Origin: JAHBNG01 sp039028975
GTDB lineage: Bacteria; Chloroflexota; Anaerolineae; Caldilineales; Caldilineaceae
DNA length: 64,000 nt
Assembly: GCA_039028975.1 (NCBI GenBank)
Contig: JBCCHB010000093.1
Span: 1-64,000 of the forward strand
Direction: 5' to 3'
Part shown: piece after piece, positions 1-8,386 of the stretch
Numbering within the stretch: position 1 is the first letter of the stretch
Layout: each line of letters starts with the position of its first letter
Notes under the pieces: generated by a model
The model's input: only the letters and a program-made list of their open reading frames with translations
Database searches by the model: none
What the model was told of the DNA's origin: nothing
Position numbers and translations under genes: made by a program

Positions 1-200
1 ATGACTGGCACAATACTGGCAGTCACCACCGGAGCAAGCGTTATATCACCCTGACTTCCCTCCGTAGGCAGCCAACCAAGCGGAACGCTGACGAAATAGA
101 GAATCACGTTAATAATTAGGGCAACGAGAATGGCGAGACCCGTAGCGCGGGCAATCTGTGCAATCGTTGGTTTAACATTGGTAGTTGTTTCTGTCGTCAC
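1..200 (-). CDS. DUF6069-like membrane protein, 5' part only
   Basis: Reading leftwards from a GTG at 198-200, the frame is open to the window edge (66 codons). It starts VTTETTTNVKPTIAQIARA, followed by a hydrophobic helix (GLAILVALIINVILYFVSV), a short loop, and a second hydrophobic stretch beginning near LAPVVTAS. An AAAGGAAG Shine-Dalgarno lies about 6 bases before the GTG, which supports this start. The pattern resembles the small four-helix DUF6069 membrane proteins common in Chloroflexota and Actinobacteria. The function of that family is unknown, and the C-terminal half lies outside the window. Confidence 0.6.
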   Translation of the reverse strand, partial: MTTETTTNVKPTIAQIARATGLAILVALIINVILYFVSVPLGWLPTEGSQGDITLAPVVTASIVPV

Positions 201-348
201 AATTTCTTCCTTTCGGTTGTAGATATGTGAATAAATCTTTTTTAGAAATCGCATCTATACTCGACAGCAGCACAAATTAACATCCAGTTTCGAAGCAAAA
301 AGGGGCCAAAAATGTTAATTTGTTGCGTTGCTGTGTATATATTCAGTG

Positions 349-1227
349 TCAGGCGTCAAGCGTCTTGGTGATGACGCTGATGACGGCCTCTTGATTTTTG
401 GAATCCTGGATAGAGGCATGGAATTTGGCAGGTTTACAGTTGGTGTCAAAATACTGGCCGCTCTTGCCCTCCGTTTCCGGCGCATTGGCTCCCCAGATCG
501 TGGAGCGTGCAGCCTTCTGCGCTCCCTTACCGCCATCATCCCGGGTCATGTACTGGAAGAGTGGAAAAAGTGGGCGAGCGAACCAAGGTAGGTTAGAGGG
601 TTTGACTCCCTGGGTCATCGATGTTGACGCGGCACCTGGGTAGATGACATTGACGTAAATACCCCGTGGCTCCATCTCGCGCGCAAGGGCCAGGCTCATG
701 GTATCCATAATCCGTTTGGAATGGCTGTAACTAGACATGCCACGAAAGCTCTTCTCCGCCTGGAGGTTAGTGATGTCGACCTTGCCAGAGGGCATACCCC
801 CAGTCACATTGAGGACCCGAGCCGGTTTTGCTGCCTCCAGCGCAGGTGCCAACAATCGGGTAAGGGTATAGGGAGCGGCCACGTTGATAGCAAAGTTGAG
901 CTCAAACCCATCGTTTGTGTGCGCCAACTCGGTAGCAAACATGCCAGCGTTATTGACAAGTACGTCAATTTTGTCGAAGCGTTTAATGAGGTCATCGGCG
1001 AGGCTGTGGATGCTCTCCTGTATAGCGACGTCACCAATAGCAAGGTGTACATCATCGTTGCCGCTGGCACTCTTGATCTCCTGCACGCTTGCCTCACCGC
1101 GTTCCTGGTTGCGTCCAGTGACGACGACTCGGGCACCTGTCTTTGCCAGTCCAATGGCCGAGTAGCGCCCAATGCCGCCAGTGCCACCAGTGATAACAAT
1201 GGTCTTCTGAACATGATTGTCGTTCAT
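349..1227 (-). CDS. SDR family NAD(P)-dependent oxidoreductase
   Basis: A 292-residue classical-like short-chain dehydrogenase, probably a cytosolic carbonyl or alcohol oxidoreductase using NAD(P)H. It shows the Rossmann glycine motif TGGTGGIG near residue 14, GDV around residue 65, NNAG near residue 91 and the catalytic YSHSK (Tyr-x3-Lys) near residue 165. The C-terminal half resembles retinol dehydrogenase/WW-oxidoreductase-like SDRs, often assigned by default with no known substrate. The start has an AGGAGA Shine-Dalgarno. It is the last complete gene of the minus-strand redox block that ends near the left edge, and one of three SDRs there. The substrate is not deducible. Confidence 0.9.
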   Translation of the reverse strand: MNDNHVQKTIVITGGTGGIGRYSAIGLAKTGARVVVTGRNQERGEASVQEIKSASGNDDVHLAIGDVAIQESIHSLADDLIKRFDKIDVLVNNAGMFATELAHTNDGFELNFAINVAAPYTLTRLLAPALEAAKPARVLNVTGGMPSGKVDITNLQAEKSFRGMSSYSHSKRIMDTMSLALAREMEPRGIYVNVIYPGAASTSMTQGVKPSNLPWFARPLFPLFQYMTRDDGGKGAQKAARSTIWGANAPETEGKSGQYFDTNCKPAKFHASIQDSKNQEAVISVITKTLDA

Positions 1228-1354
1228 GATAATGATCTCCTAGATGTTCGATTCACTTCTGGTTCTATTGCAAAATGCCTATTTTAACCATGAAGGGCGT
1301 GAAGGAAATGAAGGTTTACTCTGAAAGACTTCATGATCTTCAATGACTTCACGG

Positions 1355-1861
1355 TTAAATTCCTCTTTCTACACTGGACTCACTATCAGGCATTCTGGAA
1401 ATGATTGAAATAATGCCCAGGCAAACCATGCTGATGCAGACTGAAATGGTTCGCACGATGTGCCAAAAATCCCACCAATCAAAAAGCGCCAGAGCCGCAT
1501 CAGGCTCAAGAGTCCCTGACTGTAGTGAGGGATTGAAGTTGGCACCATAGATGACGAAGTTAAAGAATTGACAGATGAGCAACGTGATGAGCGCCACAAG
1601 CCAAAGCCATCGAAGTACACCTGTTTCTTTGCGATGCATCACATAAGCCGTGATTGTGGCGATAATGGACAGAATATGGACTGGTCCCATCAGAGTTCCA
1701 AAGCGTCCAAAGGGCTCCTGAAACCACGTCTGTATTTCAGTGCCAGATAGCGTCTGCCAGTACGGGACGAGCCCTATTGCCATAAATAAGTAGACGAAGC
1801 TAATAGCCGTCACCAACACAAAACATAGGGTGAATGCAGTTGTTTTGACGTTCGTATTCAT
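1355..1861 (-). CDS. Four-helix membrane protein, possibly DUF1772 (anthrone oxygenase-like)
   Basis: 168 residues with four predicted membrane helices: residues about 8-30, 58-75, 85-105 and 138-158. The spacing of the helices, the PVHILSI segment after the first loop and the late WWDFWHIVRT motif resemble DUF1772 proteins, a family that includes fungal anthrone oxygenases and many uncharacterised bacterial members. This family match is tentative because it rests on pattern rather than alignment. It has a GGGAGCG Shine-Dalgarno. It sits between a PhlG-like hydrolase and an SDR, so a role in oxidising or handling aromatic compounds would fit the context but is inference. Confidence 0.6.
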   Translation of the reverse strand: MNTNVKTTAFTLCFVLVTAISFVYLFMAIGLVPYWQTLSGTEIQTWFQEPFGRFGTLMGPVHILSIIATITAYVMHRKETGVLRWLWLVALITLLICQFFNFVIYGANFNPSLQSGTLEPDAALALFDWWDFWHIVRTISVCISMVCLGIISIISRMPDSESSVERGI

Positions 1862-1881
1862 AATGCGCTCCCTAAGTATTG

Positions 1882-2730
1882 TCAGATGAATGTCGGTGCC
1901 AGCCCATCTTGGTATTCATACCCATCGCGTGCTGATTTGTACCCACTGACCCGCGATTCAAAAAGTTCTTTGCTGAAGCCGGTTTGGGTTGTTGGGCTAG
2001 ACAAGCCTGGGTTCATGCTCTTTTCGTAGTGAAGATTGTCAAGGTCATGACGCTGCGCATATAAAGCGGGTAAAAAGTTCTCAAAGGTACCGACTTCTTC
2101 CACATTATGTTGATGCCAGACGCTAAACAAGTCATCAGAAAACATCTGCTGTAACCGTCGGCGAATTATGGGCGTGAAGAGGTTCCCACTACTTGGACCA
2201 GCAATAAATTCATAGTGATAATGCACGCCAATCACCTGACTGTTTTCCACTACGTCTTTGAAGTGGACGCGCCCAAAGACAACATTCCCTACGATAGGCA
2301 GGCGTTTGTTAAGCGTCATCCCATCATGGGCCAGATAAGGAACGGTCATCGTCTGGTTTACTGTGTGGGCAAATTGGTGGGTCTTGTACTGAAGTGCTTC
2401 TTGGACAAGGATAGAGCCACCCATTTGCAAAGTGCCATCTGTCGCCAATCGTCCACGATAATGAGCACCGATGTGATCCGATGGGTGCCACAGAAAATAA
2501 GCTGGTACCTTCTCCTCTTCGTAGCCTTCAACATCAACCAGCCGTACCTGGAGGTTGCCAAAATTCTGGAACCACCAGAGCATCATCTTGGACGTGCAAC
2601 CACGAACCAGTGCATGATTAAGGACAACATTCAGCTGATCATTTGACTTGGTCTCCAGCGAGAAATAACTGGATGAAACAGGTTTCAATTCCCAGCCGTA
2701 CTTTCGCTCTGCAGGCATTTGTAGAGTCAT
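1882..2730 (-). CDS. DAPG hydrolase (PhlG-like) domain protein
   Basis: About 282 residues. The segment HALVRGCTSKMMLWWF near the N-terminus, then YFLWHPSDHIGAHY and later VIGVHYHYEF, matches the PhlG-like fold. In Pseudomonas PhlG is a zinc hydrolase that cleaves the C-C bond of 2,4-diacetylphloroglucinol; the His residues in WHP.DH and HYHYE are plausible metal ligands. I chose ATG 2728-2730 because a longer frame opening at 2799 would overlap the upstream monooxygenase by about 60 bases, whereas this start leaves a 7-base gap and lies just after a GTGAG stretch. It is co-oriented with a flavin monooxygenase and SDRs, which suggests degradation of an aromatic or polyketide compound. The true substrate is unknown. 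Confidence 0.7.
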   Translation of the reverse strand: MTLQMPAERKYGWELKPVSSSYFSLETKSNDQLNVVLNHALVRGCTSKMMLWWFQNFGNLQVRLVDVEGYEEEKVPAYFLWHPSDHIGAHYRGRLATDGTLQMGGSILVQEALQYKTHQFAHTVNQTMTVPYLAHDGMTLNKRLPIVGNVVFGRVHFKDVVENSQVIGVHYHYEFIAGPSSGNLFTPIIRRRLQQMFSDDLFSVWHQHNVEEVGTFENFLPALYAQRHDLDNLHYEKSMNPGLSSPTTQTGFSKELFESRVSGYKSARDGYEYQDGLAPTFI

Positions 2731-2737
2731 TGTTTGC

Positions 2738-3790
2738 TCACGCTTTCTTTGATTTTGGTAATAATTCGCCATTAACGAGCGGTAACACCCGCCGGCCAAT
2801 CAGCTCAAACGAGTGCATAAGCTGTTCATGGGACAGCCCAGCACCGTCCATCTGGAAATTGAAGCGAGAAATCCCGCCAAGGGCTTCACTATGGCGCACA
2901 ATTTTCTCGGCAACTTCTTCCGGCCCACCAATCACAATGGCACCTCTGGGACCTGTTTGAGCCTCGAATCGAGCGCGACTTGTGGGTGGCCAGCCCCGTT
3001 CTCGCCCCACCTTGTTCATGGTTTCGGCATAACCCGGGTAGAAATCATCGATGGCTTCTTCCTTGCTGTTGGCTACGTAGCCAAAGGAGTGCAGCCCAAC
3101 GGTTAGCTGTTCTGGTGAATGGCCTGCGGCCTCACCTGATTGACGGTAGAGATCGACGAGCGGGCCGAAGCGGTGGGTCTCGCCGCCGATGACGGCAACC
3201 ATCAATGGCAACCCTAGCGTGCCTGCCCGCACAAACGACTCTGGCGTGCCACCTACACCAACCCAAATAGGCAATGGGTCTTGCAACGGTCGAGGATAGA
3301 TTGCCTGGTTGTGGAGTGCTGGGCGAAATTGGCCCGACCAGTTAACAACCTCGTTCTTGCGAATCGCTAGTAGAAGCCCTAGTTTCTCGGTAAAGAGCGC
3401 ATCATAATCTTGCAACTTCAAGCCAAAGAGCGGAAAGGATTCGGTAAACGAGCCGCGCCCAGCAATTATTTCCGCTCTCCCGTGTGAGATTAAGTCTAAC
3501 GTGGCGAAATTCTGAAAGACCCGCACCGGATCGGCAGCGCTCAGCACAGTCACTGCACTTGTCAGACGAATGCGCTGGGTTTGGGCCGCAGCAGCAGCCA
3601 GAATAACCGTCGGTGCCGAATCGAGAAACTCTTCACGATGGTGTTCACCAATGCCAAACGCATCAATGCCCACTTGATCGGCAAACTTGATTCGTTCCAG
3701 CAGTTCGGCCAAGGCTTGTGCGCTATCCGTGACCGGGTTTGCGTTATCACTCGGCGGATTGGCGGCAAAACTATCGATACCTATTTCCAT
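2738..3790 (-). CDS. LLM class flavin-dependent oxidoreductase
   Basis: A luciferase-like (F420- or FMN-dependent) TIM-barrel oxidoreductase of about 350 residues. Recognisable family blocks are FADQVGIDAFGIGEHHREEF near residue 37, TSAVTVLSAADPVRVFQNFATLDLISHGRAEIIAGRGSF (residues 75-115) and PIWVGVGGTPESFVRAG near 175. The ATG at 3788-3790 has AAGGA 10 bases upstream, so I preferred it to the in-frame TTG three codons earlier. The family hydroxylates or oxidises small organic molecules with a reduced flavin. The stop lies 7 bases before the PhlG-like hydrolase, so the two are probably co-transcribed and act on related compounds. Confidence 0.88.
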   Translation of the reverse strand: MEIGIDSFAANPPSDNANPVTDSAQALAELLERIKFADQVGIDAFGIGEHHREEFLDSAPTVILAAAAAQTQRIRLTSAVTVLSAADPVRVFQNFATLDLISHGRAEIIAGRGSFTESFPLFGLKLQDYDALFTEKLGLLLAIRKNEVVNWSGQFRPALHNQAIYPRPLQDPLPIWVGVGGTPESFVRAGTLGLPLMVAVIGGETHRFGPLVDLYRQSGEAAGHSPEQLTVGLHSFGYVANSKEEAIDDFYPGYAETMNKVGRERGWPPTSRARFEAQTGPRGAIVIGGPEEVAEKIVRHSEALGGISRFNFQMDGAGLSHEQLMHSFELIGRRVLPLVNGELLPKSKKA

Positions 3791-3825
3791 AGCAGGCAAT
3801 TCCTTCGGGAGATAAAGTAAGGTAA

Positions 3826-4635
3826 CTATTCGACAATCGAGTCCTTAATTTGAGCTAGATCCTGTGTGTCAAGGCTATTTTCTATCTGCTGAATTTGGCC
3901 ATTTTGAGAAACAAAGATGCCGGAACCGCTTTTATATTTTTCGTCAAAGGCAGCATTATAGAGTCGTTGTGCCCCCTTTTCAGGCGCTTCAAAGACGAAC
4001 GGTAGCAGGATCTTGACAAAAAAGGGCGTGCCGCTGCCAGTAACCATCTTGGTTTTGATTGCACCAGGATTTACGCTGACTATTCTGATCTGTTTATGAT
4101 CTTCTGCCAGATGATTCATGAGCAGCACCAATGCTAACTTGGACTTGCGATAGGAACCGGTTAACTTCACGAATTTTTCTGGCTTTTTCAGATCAGGAAT
4201 GTCGGGCGCCCAGTTGTTGATTTCGCGTGCCGTTCCAGACGCCGTGGTGACGATAAACGGTTGCTCGGCCTTTTCAAGCAAAGGCATCAATTCGAGAGAC
4301 AGAATGTAAGGAACCAGCGTGTTCACCTCGAAGTGCATTTCATTGCCCTGCTCAGAATAGGTTGCTTGCTCTAGCAAAACGCCGGCATTGCTAAATAGAC
4401 CATCGAGCTTATCCCACTTGGAGACGATCTCTCTAGCGACCTGCCGGACTTCGCTCTGCTTGCTGAGATCGGCAAAAAAGAATTCAACATTGTCCGTCGT
4501 TCCAATCGCTTCAATTGCATCAGCCTTGCGCTTCTCGCTCCGCAAAATTAAACCAAGGTGATGACCTTCATTTAGGAGCATTTTTGTTAATTCAAGCCCA
4601 AGTCCCGAATGACCACCGGTTAGAATAAAATGCAC
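3826..4635 (-). CDS. SDR family oxidoreductase
   Basis: A 269-residue short-chain dehydrogenase with TGGHSGLG at residues 6-13, SNAG near residue 88 and the active-site YRKSK near residue 162. It starts at GTG with AAGGTGAT immediately upstream. It resembles the protochlorophyllide-reductase/retinol-dehydrogenase-like SDR subgroup. It lies 35 bases upstream of the LLM oxidoreductase in the same direction and most likely belongs to the same transcription unit. The redox substrate is unknown; cofactor preference cannot be read safely, although LRSEKRK after the second strand would favour NADP. Confidence 0.88.
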   Translation of the reverse strand: MHFILTGGHSGLGLELTKMLLNEGHHLGLILRSEKRKADAIEAIGTTDNVEFFFADLSKQSEVRQVAREIVSKWDKLDGLFSNAGVLLEQATYSEQGNEMHFEVNTLVPYILSLELMPLLEKAEQPFIVTTASGTAREINNWAPDIPDLKKPEKFVKLTGSYRKSKLALVLLMNHLAEDHKQIRIVSVNPGAIKTKMVTGSGTPFFVKILLPFVFEAPEKGAQRLYNAAFDEKYKSGSGIFVSQNGQIQQIENSLDTQDLAQIKDSIVE

Positions 4636-4681
4636 GGATCACCTTCCTTTCTCACTTCTATTCCTGCGCCCACTCTCTAAT

Positions 4682-4975
4682 CTATTTTGGGTTGTAGCCA
4701 AAGACTAACTTACGATATTCTGGATGCCTTTGCATATATCCGAGCACAAAGGGGCAGGTAACGATTACTTTCTGGTTTTGGCTTTCGATCGTGTCTAGCA
4801 CATGTTTTACGAGCTGTCCACCAATCCCTTGACCTTCCAATTCCGCAGGTACTTCGGTGTGTGAAAGAACAATATTTTTCCCGGCAGACATGTATTCTAA
4901 AAATGCGACCTTTCCATCTATGGTCGTTTCATATCGTTTCTTTGCTTCGTTGTTTGTTACTACAAATTCGCTCAT
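4682..4975 (-). CDS. GNAT family N-acetyltransferase (YjdJ/Gcn5-related, short type)
   Basis: 97 residues from the ATG at 4973-4975, which is preceded by GAGAG at 5-base spacing. A GTG four codons upstream is possible. The protein is the compact N-acetyltransferase type (about 90-100 residues) with the acetyl-CoA motif EGQGIGGQLVKHVLD and the C-terminal VTCPFVLGYMQRHPEY, which matches the conserved CP-F...-HP-Y ending of this subfamily. Members bind acetyl-CoA but their acceptors are mostly unknown. It is part of the minus-strand block. Confidence 0.85.
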   Translation of the reverse strand: MSEFVVTNNEAKKRYETTIDGKVAFLEYMSAGKNIVLSHTEVPAELEGQGIGGQLVKHVLDTIESQNQKVIVTCPFVLGYMQRHPEYRKLVFGYNPK

Positions 4976-5034
4976 GTAATCTCTCACTTCATGGTCACTT
5001 GACTATGTATTCCATCCACGATAGACAAAATCCG

Positions 5035-5421
5035 TTATGCGGGAACAAGCATAAACCGACCGTATGCCACAAAGGCTGCAAGCAAAAGAATCACAGTATT
5101 GACAACAATCGCTTGGGCGCCATCGCCTCTTTGCACATGCAACAAGATTGCGCCAATCATTGTCAAGATTAGCCCGACAGCAGCTAGTGGGGTTAGCCAG
5201 GGCAAAATGCCTGTCAACATCGGCAGAATCAGGCCAACACCAGCCAAGAGTTCCAAGATTCCAATGATCCGAACATTGGTGTCTGAAATCGAATCGACCC
5301 AGGCCATACGTTCGCCGCCACTCTCCTTTAGTTGGTCCTTTGATTGACTGGCTTTCATAAATCCGGCCATCAAAAACATGGCGGCCAACAGTCCTTGTAA
5401 GATCCATAGCACAATGTTCAT
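5035..5421 (-). CDS. DoxX family membrane protein
   Basis: 128 residues with four hydrophobic helices (about 5-25, 55-75, 80-98, 108-125). The N-terminal GLLAAMFLMAGFMKAS and the RIIGILELLAGVGLILP segment are hallmarks of DoxX-like proteins, named after a subunit of terminal quinol oxidase but mostly uncharacterised and often linked to redox or thiol stress. I took ATG 5419-5421, with AGGTG six bases upstream, over an in-frame GTG three codons earlier that overlaps this Shine-Dalgarno. It lies 17 bases after the ferredoxin/CDGSH gene and is probably co-transcribed with it. Confidence 0.85.
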   Translation of the reverse strand: MNIVLWILQGLLAAMFLMAGFMKASQSKDQLKESGGERMAWVDSISDTNVRIIGILELLAGVGLILPMLTGILPWLTPLAAVGLILTMIGAILLHVQRGDGAQAIVVNTVILLLAAFVAYGRFMLVPA

Positions 5422-5438
5422 ATTTTTCACCTGTTCGT

Positions 5439-6074
5439 TTAGGACTCTGTCGAAAACCCGATTTTAGCGTGGGTGCCATCGCAATAGGGTTTATTCTCCG
5501 ATGCACCACAGCGGCAAAGGGCTGTCTTTTGGACCCGATTCACGTTGCGCCCACTACCGGCAATAATCTCCATATTGCCGTTGACGAGTAGCGGGCCATC
5601 GAGCATGGGGTTAATAGCCAGCGGCCCGTTGCGTTCGGTCAGTGCGTCTGATTCTTGAGTTGCTGGCTCGCCAGTTGCCGTAAATTCGATTGCGTGGTGG
5701 CTTCCATCACAATAGGGTTTGTTTTTTGAGGCACCACAGCGACAAAGTGTGGCTCGATTCTCCTCGGTACCGCCCAGATCGATTTCAGCATGGACAGCAA
5801 GCGGACCGTTTTCGATGATCCGAATAGTATTGACTGGCGGCGCGCTCTCCTGCATACCATCATCGTGGCGTTGATAGGTGATGGCACCAGATGGACAGTT
5901 ATGGGCCAGAGCAGCCAACTCCTCTGCCGATGCATTGTCCGGTTTGATCCATGGGCCTTTCGCATTTGCCTGAAAAACGTCAGGCTGCCCCAGCACACAG
6001 CGACGGGCGTGGATACACCGCGTACCGTCGAATGTGATCGAAATGGCTTGACCTTTGTACCTTGCTTTGCTCAT
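5439..6074 (-). CDS. Fer4_19-type ferredoxin fused to two CDGSH iron-sulfur domains
   Basis: 211 residues in three parts. Residues about 8-70 look like the divergent single-cluster ferredoxin domain (CIHARRCV, VFQ, PWI, then CPSGAI). Residues about 105-125 and 180-205 each carry a CDGSH 2Fe-2S motif (CRCGASKNKPYCDGSH and CRCGASENKPYCDGTH: three Cys plus one His). Such proteins are taken to be electron carriers or redox sensors. The ATG at 6072-6074 has AAAGGA seven bases upstream; a longer open frame to 6197 lacks both a signal and family similarity. It sits between an SDR and DoxX inside the TetR-associated block and could supply electrons to the neighbouring oxidoreductases (inference). Confidence 0.9.
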   Translation of the reverse strand: MSKARYKGQAISITFDGTRCIHARRCVLGQPDVFQANAKGPWIKPDNASAEELAALAHNCPSGAITYQRHDDGMQESAPPVNTIRIIENGPLAVHAEIDLGGTEENRATLCRCGASKNKPYCDGSHHAIEFTATGEPATQESDALTERNGPLAINPMLDGPLLVNGNMEIIAGSGRNVNRVQKTALCRCGASENKPYCDGTHAKIGFSTES

Positions 6075-6105
6075 CTTTTGTCCTTTTTTAGATGTCACTC
6101 TGCAT

Positions 6106-7113
6106 TTATTTTTCCACTTCACTGACCCCAGTGAGTTCGGTGAGTACCGCCCACGCGATCTCTTGACGCTCTTCATCCACGACGTGAGGATAGACAACCT
6201 CTGTCAGCGGCCCAATAGGTGTCTTAGGCGGAGACATGTACGTCTTGCCACTCACAAACTCCTGGCCAACATTATGCAGCACATCCAGATAGCGTTTGGC
6301 ACCAGCTGACGTGGGTTGGTTCATGCCCATTACAGAGCCGATGAGCGGCATGAGTGTAGACATCATAAACTTCATAAAGCCTTTCTGATGGCGGCCAACA
6401 TTGGTCCCCATATTGGGACCAGGTCCTACGGTGAAGACAGAAATGCGCTCGCCAAACCGGCGTACCATGGCCGCACTCCACCAGGCCGAGAAGAGCTTGG
6501 TCGTGGCATAATAGCGCCCTGAAGTGTAAAGCTCTGGCTTCGTCCCCTTGGCAAACGCCAGCATTGCTTCATGGAGATTGTCACCAAATTCGCTTGATGC
6601 ATCAGTCCCAAAATCATATACCGTCATCCCCATAAACGCAGGCGTGTCATTGTTGGCAACGCTGGAGCCAACCAGCACAACCCGAGCACCTTCTGGAAGT
6701 AGCCCAGCATCAACCAGGCGCATCGTCATGATGTGGTGTCCAATCATCGACGCGGCAAAGGTAATTTCAATCTCGTCCACACTTTTTTGCATCTCGTCGC
6801 CTGCCACCAGACCCGCGTTCAAGATTAAGCTGTCGATTGACTGCTTGCGTGCGATAAGTTCATCACTTGCGGCTGCGACCGATTCAATGCTGGAAACATC
6901 CACAGCAATTGTCTCAAATGGATTCCCACCGACACGCTCAACTAGTGCCTGTTTGGCACTCTCAGCCTTTTCTAACGATCGACAGGCTAGGATTACACAT
7001 CCATATCCTGCCTCGGCAAGTTGCGCCGCCGCTTCGAAACCAAGACCAGAATTGGCCCCGGTAACTAACGCTGTTTTTGTTGCAAATTGGGTATCTGCTT
7101 CGGCTTTATTCAT
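6106..7113 (-). CDS. SDR family NAD(P)-dependent oxidoreductase, long form
   Basis: 335 residues, longer than a classical SDR (about 250). TGANSGLG at about 19-26, the NADP-favouring ACRS after strand 2, LNAG near 98, and YYATTK as the active-site Tyr-x3-Lys near 200. The order and extra C-terminal segment resemble protochlorophyllide reductase/WWOX-like SDRs. The Shine-Dalgarno is weak. It is the second gene after the small membrane protein that follows the operator boxes at 7687-7774, so it is probably under TetR control. A long reading frame on the opposite strand here is a shadow. Confidence 0.88.
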   Translation of the reverse strand: MNKAEADTQFATKTALVTGANSGLGFEAAAQLAEAGYGCVILACRSLEKAESAKQALVERVGGNPFETIAVDVSSIESVAAASDELIARKQSIDSLILNAGLVAGDEMQKSVDEIEITFAASMIGHHIMTMRLVDAGLLPEGARVVLVGSSVANNDTPAFMGMTVYDFGTDASSEFGDNLHEAMLAFAKGTKPELYTSGRYYATTKLFSAWWSAAMVRRFGERISVFTVGPGPNMGTNVGRHQKGFMKFMMSTLMPLIGSVMGMNQPTSAGAKRYLDVLHNVGQEFVSGKTYMSPPKTPIGPLTEVVYPHVVDEERQEIAWAVLTELTGVSEVEK

Positions 7114-7178
7114 GTTGTCTTGTTATCCTAATTCCTCACACACTGTTAAGAATCCATAACTCACTGTTCGCCATTCGG

Positions 7179-7637
7179 TTAGACGTTTTGCAATCGATTG
7201 CTGGTGAAATAGGCAATAAAGCTCAAAATAATCGCCGATGCCGAGACCAGCGTCATCACAGTACCCGGCACAAAGTTGACGAAACCGCCCAAGTCGAGAA
7301 AGAGAAAGTAGCCCAAGTCCGCTAGACCACCGGTGATCGCGGCGAGGAAAATAGCATTGCCATTCTTGCGCCAAATTAAGAAAGCACAAATCAAGGTGAC
7401 TAGACCAATCCAGAATAGATTAAAGCCGTGCTGTCCTAGGATAGCACCAGCCGCGTCTGGGTAGGCCATTTGTAATGTCGCTGGATCAACTGCGTCGGCG
7501 ATGCCACCAACCGCTCCCGCTATGTCGCTGGACAAGATAAAGTTCATGACCATACCGCCGGCAAGCATATGTACAAGCCCCCAGATGACCCAGAGGATGG
7601 CTGCGATTCTTAAAAAGTTTGTGTTGAGATTAGACAT
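7179..7637 (-). CDS. Small four-helix membrane protein of unknown function
   Basis: 152 residues with four hydrophobic segments (about 8-33, 72-90, 95-113, 122-143). The start has AGGAAAACC before the ATG. I do not recognise a named family; the N-terminal AAILWVIWGLVHMLAG and internal HGFNLFWIGLVTL are typical of uncharacterised integral membrane proteins found near oxidoreductases. It is the first gene downstream of two copies of the TetR-type box and is therefore the likely promoter-proximal gene of the redox block. Confidence 0.75.
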   Translation of the reverse strand: MSNLNTNFLRIAAILWVIWGLVHMLAGGMVMNFILSSDIAGAVGGIADAVDPATLQMAYPDAAGAILGQHGFNLFWIGLVTLICAFLIWRKNGNAIFLAAITGGLADLGYFLFLDLGGFVNFVPGTVMTLVSASAIILSFIAYFTSNRLQNV

Positions 7638-7686
7638 GCGGTTTTCCTGCGTAAAAAGTGGATTTAGTTTGTTAATGCTTTGTAAA

Positions 7687-7704
7687 TAGACTGGTCAGTA
7701 TAAT
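7687..7704 (+). promoter_or_regulatory. TetR operator-like box 1
   Basis: TAGACTGGTCAGTATAAT lies 50 bases upstream of the small membrane protein gene (minus strand). It matches box 2 at 7757 (16 of 18) and the box inside the TetR promoter at 8387-8404. The pair of boxes is 70 bp apart. Operator function is inferred from the repetition and position. Confidence 0.6.
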
Positions 7705-7756
7705 TTCGGCGAAAATTTTTTTAGCAGTTCTACAACTTATAATTACGCCTGATAGG

Positions 7757-7774
7757 TAGACTAGTCAGTATATT
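7757..7774 (+). promoter_or_regulatory. TetR operator-like box 2
   Basis: TAGACTAGTCAGTATATT, with the perfect 8-bp palindrome GACTAGTC at its centre. It lies between the TetR stop and the next gene of the block. The palindromic core is the sort recognised by dimeric TetR proteins, so this box and box 1 probably flank or overlap the promoter for 7637 and downstream genes. Confidence 0.6.
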
Positions 7775-7801
7775 TTAGGTGCAAAAAATTTGGACTACTA
7801 T

Positions 7802-8377
7802 TTACTTACGTGATGCGTTTTCAAGCAGCAATTTCATATTCTTGGCCACCGTCACCAGGACTTGTGGATCCTGCTTAGTACGGCTGAGAATCGTTCCCCC
7901 CTCGATGGCTACATTAATTGTAGTCGACAGGGCGTCGGCGCGTTCTGACGAAAAGCCACCCAGCACCAACTTGGCAGCCATCACATCCTGCAAGGCTTGA
8001 TAGCCCTCTTCGCAAGCTTTACGGATGCGTGGACTTGTATTAGATGCTTCCAAAGCGACAGAGGCAATCGGTGCACCACTACAACAATTATCTTGCTCCA
8101 TCTGTTTGGCCATGTGCATGATCATCTCAACTATAGCCTCAATCGGATCATCAATCTGGCTTAAAAAGTGGCGAGAATAATCGGCCATTTGGCTCATACG
8201 TTGCCGGACTGCTTCTTCCGCAATTTCCTCCTTGCCGCTGGGAAAGTAGTAATAGAGCGAACCACGTGGTGTGTCACTCTCTTTGACAATCTCGTTCAGC
8301 CCCGTTGCATGGTAGCCCTGCCGCTCAAGAAGGTTAGCTGTCGTTTCTAGAATTCGTTGACGCGTTTCGTTACTCAC
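7802..8377 (-). CDS. TetR/AcrR family transcriptional regulator
   Basis: 191 residues starting at GTG 8375-8377. Residues 3-50 form the HTH domain (TRQRILETTANLLERQGYHATGLNEIVKESDTPRGSLYYYFPSGKEEI). The C-terminal part, with MIMHMAKQMEQDNCCSGAPIASVALEAS, resembles the LmrA/YxaF-type ligand domain. The frame stays open far upstream (to 8773), but a consensus promoter at 8387-8415 places the transcript start about 3 bases before this GTG, so the mRNA should be leaderless and the longer start is rejected. The operator-like box overlaps its own promoter, implying autorepression. The likely targets are the downstream redox genes. Confidence 0.9.
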   Translation of the reverse strand: MSNETRQRILETTANLLERQGYHATGLNEIVKESDTPRGSLYYYFPSGKEEIAEEAVRQRMSQMADYSRHFLSQIDDPIEAIVEMIMHMAKQMEQDNCCSGAPIASVALEASNTSPRIRKACEEGYQALQDVMAAKLVLGGFSSERADALSTTINVAIEGGTILSRTKQDPQVLVTVAKNMKLLLENASRK

Positions 8378-8386
8378 TATATAGCA

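Noticed and set aside
6548..7159. 203-codon plus-strand open frame
   Set aside because: Antisense to an SDR with intact motifs; composition is low-complexity and no start signal.
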